Assembly: GCA_002311835.1 (NCBI GenBank)
Contig: DBZY01000013.1
Coordinates: 6,664-60,913 of the forward strand
From: Proteobacteria bacterium UBA1148
GTDB lineage: Bacteria > Pseudomonadota > Gammaproteobacteria > Steroidobacterales > Rariloculaceae
Direction of reading: 5' to 3'
DNA: 54,250 nucleotides
Both the position numbers and the translations under genes were made by a program. This document shows positions 1 to 8,440 of this stretch, piece by piece; positions within the stretch are counted from its first letter, which is position 1, and each line of letters starts with the position of its first letter. A model generated the notes under the pieces. That model made no database searches. It had not been told where the DNA came from and saw only the letters and a program-made list of their open reading frames with translations.

Positions 1-67
1 GCACTACCAACCCTAATTTGCGAAACCTCCCCTCCAGAGAGTGCTCAGAACTAAGCGATCAGGTAGC

Positions 68-1975
68 ATGACGACAGTTTTTTGTGGAGAAAACCGCGCC
101 GTGAAACTCCCCGCTATCGGACTCTTAGCGATACTGTTCGGGCCCATATCCCTCCTTGCCCAGAATAGTCCTAATGATTCAGACTGGCCAACCTATAACA
201 GAGACCTCGCTGGAACACGTTTCTCCCCGCTGACGCAGATCAACACCACAAACGTCAGTAACTTACGAGAAGCGTGGTCTTATGAACTAGGACGCAACAC
301 CACAACGGGTGACCTCGGCGGTGGGTCTCAATTCACGCCTCTAGTAATTCATGGGGTAATGTATCTAGCAGGAGCCGACCACGTAGTAGCGCTGGACGCT
401 ACGACGGGCGCAGAGCAGTGGCGGTTCGCCTTAAACCAAGGAGCCCCCTCAAGGCGAGGCTTAGCTTATTGGCCAGGTGAAGGCGAGCATTCGCCCATGG
501 TTCTGATCACGATAGGTCAACTATTAGTTGCTCTTCTGCCGGAGGAACAGACGTCCACAACACGTATTATGCCGGTATTCTACCTCGGTGCCCCCGTGAT
601 CTACGAGAATCTACTTCTCATTGGCTCCAACACACCACCCGGGAGCGTCAGAGCTTTCGACCTTAGAGATGGCTCGGAAGCTTGGGTCTTTAATTCCACT
701 CCCGGTCCGGGCGAACTCGGTCACGAGACATGGGAAAACGACGCCTGGCAAAATCAACCCAATCTTTTCCACTGGGCATTCTCTCTTACGGTCGATGAGG
801 AGCGCGAGATTGTCTATGCCGCCTTTGAGAGCGCTGGTCCATCGGACTATTACGGTGGCGAACGCCCCGGAAATAATCTCTTCAGCGACTCTATCGTAGC
901 TTTGAATGTGCGTACTGGCGAGCGACTCTGGCACTATCAAACGATCCACCACGATATCTGGGACTTTGACCTGCCAGCGGCACCAGGATTGCTTGATGTC
1001 GAGATTGATGGTGAAAACGTTCCGATACTCGCTCTAGCCGGAAAAACTGGCTACATGTATATCCTAAATCGCGAAACAGGAGAGCCTGTATTCGGGATTG
1101 AAGAAAAACCGGTTCCTCAAAGTAATGTCCCGGGTGAACAAAGTTCACCCACGCAACCCATACCCATCAAGCCCCCACCGATCGCAAAAATCACTTTCAC
1201 CCCTGAGGACATCGTAACTGCCACAGATACTACGGAAGCACACGCTCAGTTCTGCCAAAGAATTTACGAAGAAAGCGGTGGCTTCTTCAACGATGGACCT
1301 TTTACTCCCTATATGTATAGAGAGTCAGGCAGCCTGGCACCTTCGACAATTATTTTTCCTGGCTCGATCGGCGGGGCAAACTGGGGTGGCACGGCGGCCG
1401 ACCCCACACTAGGCTATATCTTTGTGAACACTATGAACGAGGGCAGTTTTGGCTGGATTGAAGAACAAACTGGCTCCCCAGGGTCTTATGTACGCAACAG
1501 CGTGCACGGCCCGTTATCTCGATTCTGGTGGAACGAGACCTCAGCCAACTCTGGAGGTAGTGCGCTCAGTGGAGGGGAAGCCGCATGGCCCTGCACGAAA
1601 CCTCCCTGGGCCAACCTGATAGCAGTAAATGCAGCAACGGGGGACATCGCATGGCAGGTGCCTCTGGGTATTACGGAAGAGCTTCCCGCCGATCGGCAGA
1701 ACACTGGACGTTTAGGCATGGGAGGACCTATCGCCACAGCCGGGGGGTTAGTATTTATTGGCGCGACTAATGACCAACGCTTCCGGGCATTTGACTCCAA
1801 GACCGGGGAGGAACTCTGGGCCACTCGTCTTGATATGAGCGCCTTCGCAGTACCGATCACATATCAAGGACGTGATGGCAAGCAGTATGTGGCCATAGTG
1901 GCAGCAGCAGCCTCAGCATTAAATGATCCGAAACCTGACGCAGCCCAAAAACTGATCGTATTCGCCTTACCCTAA
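68..1975 (+). CDS. PQQ-dependent dehydrogenase (quinoprotein), secreted
   Basis: Quinoprotein alcohol/glucose dehydrogenase-type beta-propeller, expected to oxidise an alcohol or sugar in the periplasm with PQQ. After a signal peptide ending near LLAQ, the protein starts with W-TYNRDLAGTRFSPL, the usual opening of the family. It also has the repeat-type motifs GHETWEND, HHDIWDFDLPAAPGL, NTMNEGS, CTKPPWANLIAVN and GGPIATAGGLVFIGAT. It ends in IVFALP, as many relatives do. I place the start at ATG 68. GTG 41 is in frame, and GTG 101 would give a tidier signal peptide. The segment around residues 140-180 is shorter and less conserved than expected. The substrate is unknown and no cytochrome partner is adjacent. 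Confidence 0.9.
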   Translation: MTTVFCGENRAVKLPAIGLLAILFGPISLLAQNSPNDSDWPTYNRDLAGTRFSPLTQINTTNVSNLREAWSYELGRNTTTGDLGGGSQFTPLVIHGVMYLAGADHVVALDATTGAEQWRFALNQGAPSRRGLAYWPGEGEHSPMVLITIGQLLVALLPEEQTSTTRIMPVFYLGAPVIYENLLLIGSNTPPGSVRAFDLRDGSEAWVFNSTPGPGELGHETWENDAWQNQPNLFHWAFSLTVDEEREIVYAAFESAGPSDYYGGERPGNNLFSDSIVALNVRTGERLWHYQTIHHDIWDFDLPAAPGLLDVEIDGENVPILALAGKTGYMYILNRETGEPVFGIEEKPVPQSNVPGEQSSPTQPIPIKPPPIAKITFTPEDIVTATDTTEAHAQFCQRIYEESGGFFNDGPFTPYMYRESGSLAPSTIIFPGSIGGANWGGTAADPTLGYIFVNTMNEGSFGWIEEQTGSPGSYVRNSVHGPLSRFWWNETSANSGGSALSGGEAAWPCTKPPWANLIAVNAATGDIAWQVPLGITEELPADRQNTGRLGMGGPIATAGGLVFIGATNDQRFRAFDSKTGEELWATRLDMSAFAVPITYQGRDGKQYVAIVAAAASALNDPKPDAAQKLIVFALP

Positions 1976-2015
1976 CCCGTCTGCCTACGCCTAAAACTAC
2001 ATCATGCGCTATGTT

Positions 2016-2408
2016 CTAAAAAACAATCGCTCCGGGGCCAACCGCGACCACCATCAAGAGCCCTCCAATAACACCAAAGTGTGCCAGAAAAATTCTTTGA
2101 TCAGCCCTTCTCTCCTGACCTTCCAAATTCCAAAAATCATGCACTATCAGAGTGGCTACCACTGTGAATAATGCTAGTGCTATTGCACACTCCTCCACAT
2201 AAGTGCCCGAGAACATTCCAATCGACCCCACAAAGTGGAGAATAATCGTCAAAACAACAGAAGTGTGTGCAAACGGTACTCCCACCGCTCGGAAAGCTTT
2301 AACAGAAATTGGGAAATAAAGCGTTTTTTGTACCGCACTTACAAAATAAACCGAGGCCAAACACGCTCGAGCAACCAACAGCATCCAAGAAAGCCATGGT
2401 TCCTCCAT
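2016..2408 (-). CDS. DoxX-family membrane protein
   Basis: Small membrane protein of 130 residues with about four hydrophobic helices. The family pattern is recognisable: an N-terminal helix followed by VYFVSAVQKTLYF, a G-V-PFAH loop, then VHDFWNLEG, an F-LAHFGVIGGLL helix and a final VGPGA. DoxX-like proteins are poorly characterised integral membrane proteins, some linked to quinone or thiol redox. It lies between the PQQ dehydrogenase and a divergent aldo/keto reductase that starts 45 bp away. Nothing in the sequence gives a specific role. Confidence 0.75.
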   Translation of the reverse strand: MEEPWLSWMLLVARACLASVYFVSAVQKTLYFPISVKAFRAVGVPFAHTSVVLTIILHFVGSIGMFSGTYVEECAIALALFTVVATLIVHDFWNLEGQERRADQRIFLAHFGVIGGLLMVVAVGPGAIVF

Positions 2409-2453
2409 CAGCCGAGCTCGAAAACAGTGCAGAACAGCCAGTAAGACATAACG

Positions 2454-3452
2454 ATGACAATTAAAACACGAAAAATTGGATCCCTGGAAGTTTTTGCCAT
2501 AGGGGTAGGCTGCCGGGGGCTCTCAGGTCCCTACGGGTCACCGCCATCCGAAATGGAAACGACCAAACTTCTGAACCAGGCTTTGGATTTGGGCTATAAC
2601 CTATTCGATACCGCAGCTCTATATGGATTCGGAGACAACGAAAAACTTTTAGGGCGGATCTTGAAAAATCGTCGTCACGAATGTGTATTGGCAAGTAAAT
2701 GCGGTATTTTCAAAAATTCTAAAGGCCAACGAGAATTAGACGGCCGACCTGAGACACTGATTAAGACATGTAATGAAAGTCTACGTCGTCTCAAAACCGA
2801 TGTAATTGACCTTTACTATCTGCATAGGTGGGATCGGCGAGTTCCAATCGATGAAAGTATTGGCGCATTAAAGGAGCTTGTTGAGGCGGGCAAAATTAAG
2901 GAAATCGGCGTATCTGAAGTTTCCGCTAAACTCCTACGTGAAGCTCATCGAAAACACTCCATTAGCGCACTACAATCGGAATATTCACTTTGGACCAGAA
3001 ATGCGGAGATTAAGGTTCTTGATACATGTAAATCCATTGGTTCGGCATTCGTTGCCTTCAGCCCTTTAGGTCGTGGTTTCTTAACCGGTAGTGTGCGCGA
3101 CTCCTCAAAACTAGTGGCTAATGACCTGCGTCTCACCATGCCTCGTTTCCAAGGCAAGAACCTCACCGCTAATCTGCGTTTGCTGGATGGCTACACCAAT
3201 ATTGCGCGAGAAAATAACTGTTCGATGGCACAACTAAGTCTGGCATGGTTATTGGCCCAGAGTGACCACATTATTCCTATTCCAGGAGCGACGACTCTTC
3301 AACATCTGGAAGAAAACGTTGGCGCCATGAAGATAGAGTTATCAAATACTACCTTGGACCGACTCAATGCGCTCATCAACCAAAACACCGTATCTGGCCC
3401 GCGCTATGGCCCCAATGTTCAGCAGGAACTCGACACTGAAGAGTTCGCTTAA
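2454..3452 (+). CDS. Aldo/keto reductase
   Basis: NAD(P)H-dependent aldo/keto reductase of 332 residues, TIM-barrel fold. The catalytic Asp-Tyr-Lys-His set is visible: FDTAALYG (Asp and Tyr), LASKCG (Lys) and YYLHRWD (His). The C-terminal cofactor-binding part carries IPIPGATTLQHLEEN. It belongs to the large YajO/Tas-like group that acts on small carbonyl compounds. Its stop is 12 bp before cofE, so it is probably co-transcribed with cofE and cofC. That link to F420 synthesis is positional only and the substrate cannot be predicted. Confidence 0.9.
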   Translation: MTIKTRKIGSLEVFAIGVGCRGLSGPYGSPPSEMETTKLLNQALDLGYNLFDTAALYGFGDNEKLLGRILKNRRHECVLASKCGIFKNSKGQRELDGRPETLIKTCNESLRRLKTDVIDLYYLHRWDRRVPIDESIGALKELVEAGKIKEIGVSEVSAKLLREAHRKHSISALQSEYSLWTRNAEIKVLDTCKSIGSAFVAFSPLGRGFLTGSVRDSSKLVANDLRLTMPRFQGKNLTANLRLLDGYTNIARENNCSMAQLSLAWLLAQSDHIIPIPGATTLQHLEENVGAMKIELSNTTLDRLNALINQNTVSGPRYGPNVQQELDTEEFA

Positions 3453-3464
3453 GCGCTAGATCAC

Positions 3465-4235
3465 ATGGCAGACCAAATACTTAACTTATTGGCAATTCCA
3501 CAGATGCCTATGATCAGGCCAGGCGACGATCTCCCCGAAATTCTGATTGCCGCGCTGGATAAGGCTGACCTTAAACCCCAAGCGCAGGATATCTTGGTCC
3601 TTGCACAGAAAATCGTATCGAAGGCAGAGGGTCGATACGTCAACCTGGAAGATGTCATACCTTCTGAACGCGCGTTAAACCTGGCAAAAGCGGTAGAAAA
3701 AGATCCCCGTCTCGTGGAGGTCATCCTCTCCGAGTCAGAAGAAGTAGTCGGACACAAGCCGGGGGTCTTAGTAGTCGCGCATCGATTAGGCCTCATATTG
3801 GCAAATGCTGGTGTTGACCGTTCAAATCTAGACCCAGAGTTTGATGGAGAACATGCTTTGTTGCTTCCAGTAGCTCCCGATCACTCAGCACATTGCATAA
3901 AAGCTCGTCTAGACGAGCACTACGAAACCGAGGTTGGGGTAGTGATTAGCGACAGTGTGGGGCGTCCCTGGCGCAATGGAACCGTTGGCATTGCCTTAGG
4001 TACATCTGGTATACCCGCGCTTCGTGATTTTATCGGTCAAACTGATTTATCTGGCAGATCTCTGGAAGTGACCCAAACAGGGTTTGCAGACGAGTTAGCC
4101 TCTGCAACATCCCTTTTGATGGGTCAGGCCAATGAAGGTATACCAGCCGTGCTCGTTCGTGGACTTAAATGGGACGAACCGGATTTAAACGCAAAATCAC
4201 TGCAGCGGGCAAAAGAGGATGACCTCTTCCGGTGA
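3465..4235 (+). CDS. cofE: Coenzyme F420:L-glutamate ligase
   Basis: Adds gamma-linked glutamates to F420-0 with GTP, the last step of F420 assembly, in the cytoplasm. At 256 residues it is a stand-alone CofE without the C-terminal nitroreductase domain of mycobacterial FbiB. Family motifs are LAQKIVSKAEGR near residue 45, the NAGVDRSN metal/GTP segment near 113, SDSVGRPWRNGTVGIALG near 165 and DELAS near 205. The gene ends in a GTGA overlap with cofC, indicating translational coupling. No dehydro-F420 reductase domain is found anywhere in the window, so the saturation step, if needed, must use another protein. Confidence 0.95.
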   Translation: MADQILNLLAIPQMPMIRPGDDLPEILIAALDKADLKPQAQDILVLAQKIVSKAEGRYVNLEDVIPSERALNLAKAVEKDPRLVEVILSESEEVVGHKPGVLVVAHRLGLILANAGVDRSNLDPEFDGEHALLLPVAPDHSAHCIKARLDEHYETEVGVVISDSVGRPWRNGTVGIALGTSGIPALRDFIGQTDLSGRSLEVTQTGFADELASATSLLMGQANEGIPAVLVRGLKWDEPDLNAKSLQRAKEDDLFR

Positions 4236-4930
4236 CAAAAAAAACTGAGCATATAGAGACATGGGCCCTAGTACCCATGAAATCACTAACCGAGGCAAAA
4301 CATAGGCTGTCTGGTATGTTTAGCTTAAGTGAACGTCGCGACCTATCTCTCGCAATGCTCTCCGACGTGCTCACAACGTTAAAACAGATAAGTCACCTAG
4401 CTTCTACTGCTGTGATCACTCATGACCCCTTAGTCTTAGATTTGGCGCACTCATGGAACACGCGTGTACTAAAGGAATCCAAGACGGGTGTTAATGCTGC
4501 AGTAACAGAAGCCGCTAAAATCCTGAGCCTAGAATCCTGTACCACAATGTTGGTAGTGCCAGGAGACGTTCCCTTGGCTACGCCTGAAGAATTCTCTGCG
4601 CTGCTTGAGATGCAAAAACCTGGTGCTACGATCAGCATAGCTACCGATCATAGAGGCACTGGTACAAACGCTCTCGCCTGTTCGCCGCCCACGGTGATCG
4701 CGCCCTGTTTTGGTCAACGCAGTTTGGTTCGTCACCAGGAAGCTGCACGAAACGTGGGGACCGTTGCAACCGTACTCAAGCTGCCTGGCCTTGCTCTAGA
4801 TATTGATATTCCAGATGATATCGCGCGCCTATTAGAAAAGAAGCCGCAAGGCCATACCTACGCATTCTTGCGCAAAGTTGTCGGTGAGACGCTCTATCAA
4901 GTACCGGTCATTACCAACGAGCAAACATAG
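4232..4930 (+). CDS. cofC: 2-phospho-L-lactate (or PEP/3-phosphoglycerate) guanylyltransferase
   Basis: Activates a three-carbon phospho-acid with GTP to give the GDP-linked precursor that CofD joins to FO. At 232 residues it has the nucleotidyltransferase fold. Supporting motifs are ALVPMKSLTEAKHRLSG at the N-terminus (nucleotide site), VVPGDVPLATPEE (the metal-binding Asp) and DHRGTGTNAL, which is diagnostic of CofC/FbiD. The GTG start overlaps the cofE stop by four bases. Which phospho-acid is used (phospholactate, PEP or 3-phosphoglycerate) cannot be decided by eye, and it determines whether the product is classical F420, dehydro-F420 or 3PG-F420. Confidence 0.93.
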   Translation: MTKKTEHIETWALVPMKSLTEAKHRLSGMFSLSERRDLSLAMLSDVLTTLKQISHLASTAVITHDPLVLDLAHSWNTRVLKESKTGVNAAVTEAAKILSLESCTTMLVVPGDVPLATPEEFSALLEMQKPGATISIATDHRGTGTNALACSPPTVIAPCFGQRSLVRHQEAARNVGTVATVLKLPGLALDIDIPDDIARLLEKKPQGHTYAFLRKVVGETLYQVPVITNEQT

Positions 4931-5006
4931 ATTAACTATTACCGCTGCGAGAGAACCCCCATAATACAATTACCATGTGCATTTACATCACACTTAACTC
5001 AAGGCT

Positions 5007-5012
5007 AAGGAG
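5007..5012 (+). promoter_or_regulatory. Ribosome binding site for GTG start at 5019
   Basis: AAGGAG lies 6 bp before GTG 5019. This supports the GTG start of the SLC13-type transporter over the out-of-frame ATG at 5015. Confidence 0.6.
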
Positions 5013-5018
5013 CAATGG

Positions 5019-6521
5019 GTGAAAGTACTAGCCAAGTTGCAAAAGAATAGACCCCCCTTCCTCGTTAGTCAGTTGCTCAAACTATTATCTGGGCCCCTGT
5101 TTTTACTAATAATATATTCCATCGAAATGGAAGGCATGGTGCACGGATCCAAGATTGCGTTCGGGACTCTGGCATGGATGGTAACGTGGTGGATTCTGCG
5201 CCCAGCACCTTGGGGAATTACGGCTTTGCTTCCTCTCATCGTGTTTCCGTTGAGCGGAACACTTGGCATTGTAGATACTGCTGCTCTCTACGGACAAAGA
5301 GTTTTCTTCTGGTTGATGGGCCTCTCTCTACTCGCGTTCGCTCTTATTAAGCATGGCATTGCAAAACGATTTGCGCTTGCGTTCTTAACTATCCCGGGCA
5401 TCGGAGACAGCACAAGCCGATTACTCTTCTTCTTTATGCTTGCTACCGCCTGCGTTTCCATGTTTGTTTCAGACGGATCTGCTGTCGCAATAATGCTACC
5501 TATCGGGCTATCTATTCACGCCTATATCATGACTCTAAGCGGCCAGGATATTTCTGAGAACAACGGTCCTCGACTCCGAACATTCTTTGCGTTAGGTACG
5601 TTATACGCTGCAGTCTCGGGAGGTATTGCCACTCTAGTTGGGATGCCACATAGCGCGGTAGCTATGGATCAATTAGAAACGTTGACGGGCAGAGAAATTG
5701 GCTGGTTCACCTGGATGAGCCTTGGCGTACCCATCTTTGCTACGTTACTCGTATGCAACTACTTTCTACTTCGATTCTTTTTTAAACCCGAGGTGGAATC
5801 AATTCCTGGAGGCCGAGATTTTTTGTTTGAGGAAAGGAGAAAACTTGGGCGAATGTCATTAGGCGAGAAGAGCGTTCTCTCCATTTTTCTGACGATGGCT
5901 GCGCTCTTCGTGATTCCCTCACTCCTGCCAGGCATCCTTGGCGAAGAGAACGCCTTCTCGATTTGGGTAGATAACGCGATATCTATTTGGATGGTACCGC
6001 CTTTTGTCATGCTGTTGCTCTTCATAGCCCCAAGCAACCTTCAGAAGCACGAATTCGTACTGGACTGGAAAGAGGCCAACGAACATATTTCCTGGGGAGT
6101 CCTGCTTATGGTAACCAGTGCGATAGCCGTGGTGCAGGCGCTATCGAGCTTCGGTTTTACTGAAGTCCTCGCACAGTATATTAGGGACGCGAGTGTGCCT
6201 GCCTATGGCTTGCCTTACGTAACAGGTCTCGCCACTTCCATTTCAACGAATTTCATGTCCGGCGTAGCTGCCGCAGCCCTGATAACGGCCGTGATGGTGC
6301 CTGTTGCGGAGACGGTAAATTTCAGTACTGTCGCCATTACAATCATGGTCCCAGCAACTGCGATGGGAATAGTTTTTCCGTGGGCTGGACCTACTGTGGG
6401 TACAGCATTTGGGATTAGTAATATCGAGCTTAAGGACCTGATTAGGGTTGGCATTGTGGCAGAAATCATCATGATAATCGTCGCCGGCACTTACTGCTTA
6501 CTCATTGGACCTTTTCTATAA
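5019..6521 (+). CDS. SLC13/DASS-type sodium:anion symporter
   Basis: Integral membrane transporter of 500 residues with about twelve hydrophobic segments, matching the divalent anion:sodium symporter family that moves dicarboxylates, citrate or sulfate. Family features are WILRPAPWGITALLPL near the start, the first substrate-loop segment FVSDGSAVAIMLPI (an S-D-G version of the usual S-N-T) and the second half-site STNFMSGVAAAALITAVMVP. It starts with GTG after a good AAGGAG and follows cofC by 88 bp on the same strand. Its 3' end converges on the ABC permease gene with only 15 bp between stops. The transported anion is unknown. Confidence 0.85.
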   Translation: MKVLAKLQKNRPPFLVSQLLKLLSGPLFLLIIYSIEMEGMVHGSKIAFGTLAWMVTWWILRPAPWGITALLPLIVFPLSGTLGIVDTAALYGQRVFFWLMGLSLLAFALIKHGIAKRFALAFLTIPGIGDSTSRLLFFFMLATACVSMFVSDGSAVAIMLPIGLSIHAYIMTLSGQDISENNGPRLRTFFALGTLYAAVSGGIATLVGMPHSAVAMDQLETLTGREIGWFTWMSLGVPIFATLLVCNYFLLRFFFKPEVESIPGGRDFLFEERRKLGRMSLGEKSVLSIFLTMAALFVIPSLLPGILGEENAFSIWVDNAISIWMVPPFVMLLLFIAPSNLQKHEFVLDWKEANEHISWGVLLMVTSAIAVVQALSSFGFTEVLAQYIRDASVPAYGLPYVTGLATSISTNFMSGVAAAALITAVMVPVAETVNFSTVAITIMVPATAMGIVFPWAGPTVGTAFGISNIELKDLIRVGIVAEIIMIIVAGTYCLLIGPFL

Positions 6522-6536
6522 TAGATCGAATAACCA

Positions 6537-7283
6537 TTACATAGCCCGCCACCAGACGAGCCTTCCTAACAGCTCAATCATGAAAAATAGGATCAAGGAA
6601 AGTCCTGTCACTACTAATAACGCCGAAAACATCAGCGCGGTTTGAGCTGAACCGGTGGCCGTCTGGATGAGATTGCCCAATCCGTCGTTCGAACCAACAA
6701 ACTCACCAACCACTGCACCAATCACGGCCAGAGGCATAGCCACCTTACACCCATCAACAAAGTTTGGGAGTGCGCTTGGTGCGCGCAACTTCCAAAACGT
6801 ATTCCATCCGGAAGTTTTCAACGCTTGAAAGTGCTCCACTAAACGGTCGGGTGTTGCACTAAGCCCCCCAAGAGTTGAGATAACAATTGGGAAGAAGGCA
6901 AACAAGAAGGCCATTACAACTTTAGATGGCAGGCCATAACCAAACCAGACGACGATAATGGGTGCTAACGCAACCTTGGGGATGCTTTGCAGTCCAATGA
7001 TCAACGGGTAGATCGTACGCCTAGCGATTGGAACAAAGAAAATTGCAGCAGAAATCACCACTCCAAACACTGCCGCAAAAATAAACCCAAACAACACCTC
7101 TTCAAGCGTAACCATAGCCTGCTCTAAGAGCAGCTCACGAAACTCCCAAGTTTCACGAAAAATATCCGTCAGCGAAGGTAGTAAATACGCGCGAACATCA
7201 AAGAGCTCAACTGAAAACTCCCAAAGAAGACCCAACACCAGAAAAAACACAAACGGGTCGATGATGTTTCTGTTGATTTTCAT
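6537..7283 (-). CDS. ABC transporter permease (NitT/TauT type)
   Basis: Inner-membrane permease of 248 residues with about six transmembrane helices. It has the SsuC/TauC-like pattern: a periplasmic loop, then helices with LQSIPKVALAPIIVVWFG (the EAA loop region), and later GAVVGEFVGSNDGLG. It is the last gene of the long leftward operon, 6 bp after the substrate-binding protein. It should work with that lipoprotein and the ATPase at 10874-11641. This family imports small organic molecules such as sulfonates, nitrate, pyrimidines or thiamine precursors. Confidence 0.92.
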   Translation of the reverse strand: MKINRNIIDPFVFFLVLGLLWEFSVELFDVRAYLLPSLTDIFRETWEFRELLLEQAMVTLEEVLFGFIFAAVFGVVISAAIFFVPIARRTIYPLIIGLQSIPKVALAPIIVVWFGYGLPSKVVMAFLFAFFPIVISTLGGLSATPDRLVEHFQALKTSGWNTFWKLRAPSALPNFVDGCKVAMPLAVIGAVVGEFVGSNDGLGNLIQTATGSAQTALMFSALLVVTGLSLILFFMIELLGRLVWWRAM

Positions 7284-7289
7284 CCTCAG

Positions 7290-8315
7290 TCAGTCTTCCG
7301 ACGGCGCAGATGAGCTCGGCAAAAATTCCGTCGTATAGATTTCATCTACAGTCATCGTGTCTTCAACGTCATAGGCCGCCATGAGAAAATTCATAGTTCG
7401 GGCTACTTTCTCATCGTCTAGCCAACCAAGTCCGGCCGGGCCAGTCATTAAATCTATGATTTCGTGAACTTGCTGTAAGGTGATATCAAAATCCAGCACT
7501 GGATAGTGCTGTGTGACGATTTTGGTCGCCTCCTCCGGGTTCTCTCGAACCCAGTCATAACCTCTATAGGTCGCCTCAAGGAATTGCCGCGCCACATCCG
7601 GTTTTTCTTCAAGAAGCTGCTCGGAGGTTATAATTCCGTTACCATAAACATCGAAATTAAAATCTCCGTATTCCAACAAATCAATCGTGAGACCCGCCTC
7701 TACTGCCCGTCTCTGGAAAACAGCAACACTATTTCCAAGCCAACACTCACCTGCATCAATCGTCCCCTCAACCAGAGAACCTGCAATAATCGAAGGTGCT
7801 AATTGCAGCAACTCAACAGAGTCAGCTTCAATGTCATTACGCTCCAACCACAGTGGGACAATGACCTGGATGGGCGAATTTTGCCCACCGCCTACTGTCA
7901 GACCTACAAGATCCCCTGGCTCATCCAACTGGTGACGTTCCGTAACGTAGCACAGCCCAGCCGGCCAACGTTCGTTAATCCCACCAATCAAACGGGTGCT
8001 ACCACCATTGTTGCGGTTAAGAATTACCGCAAGCGCATCAACATAGCCGAAGTCAAACATTCGCTGATCAATCTCGTTTGCTGTTCGGATACCTCCAAAA
8101 CCACGTACAGCCTCAACATCGAGCCCTAGCTCTTCATAAAACCCCTGATCTATGGCGACAATTACCCCACTCATACTCCCTTGTGGGAGCCACGACATGT
8201 TGAAAGTGATTCGCTCACTGGGGGGCTCGGAGCACGCGGCAATCAATAAGCACCCGACAACAGCTCCAACAAATCCACACGTGCGTAATGGGCTTATTTT
8301 ATTAGCAAGTTGCAC
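7290..8315 (-). CDS. ABC transporter substrate-binding lipoprotein (NMT1/THI5-like)
   Basis: Substrate-binding protein of 341 residues. It has a lipoprotein signal peptide with lipobox IAAC near residue 28, so it is probably membrane-anchored. The mature part has the NMT1/THI5 fold signature: NMSWLPQGSMSGVIVAIDQGFY, then R-GFGGIRTANEI and VGLTVGGGQNSP. Relatives bind pyrimidines (HMP), riboflavin-like molecules or sulfonates, so a small heterocycle is a sensible ligand class here. The GTG start is preceded by GGAGG at proper spacing. A 125-bp gap upstream separates it from fbiC and could hold an extra promoter. Confidence 0.88.
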   Translation of the reverse strand: MQLANKISPLRTCGFVGAVVGCLLIAACSEPPSERITFNMSWLPQGSMSGVIVAIDQGFYEELGLDVEAVRGFGGIRTANEIDQRMFDFGYVDALAVILNRNNGGSTRLIGGINERWPAGLCYVTERHQLDEPGDLVGLTVGGGQNSPIQVIVPLWLERNDIEADSVELLQLAPSIIAGSLVEGTIDAGECWLGNSVAVFQRRAVEAGLTIDLLEYGDFNFDVYGNGIITSEQLLEEKPDVARQFLEATYRGYDWVRENPEEATKIVTQHYPVLDFDITLQQVHEIIDLMTGPAGLGWLDDEKVARTMNFLMAAYDVEDTMTVDEIYTTEFLPSSSAPSED

Positions 8316-8440
8316 CTTTACACCTCCGGTTCAATCTCTCAAAGAACGTATATATTTCACTGTATAATTTTACTCAGGTCATTCCTGCTGACACATTTCT
8401 CGAATCTTCCAGCCCTATTCTGGCATAGACCGAGCATCGC

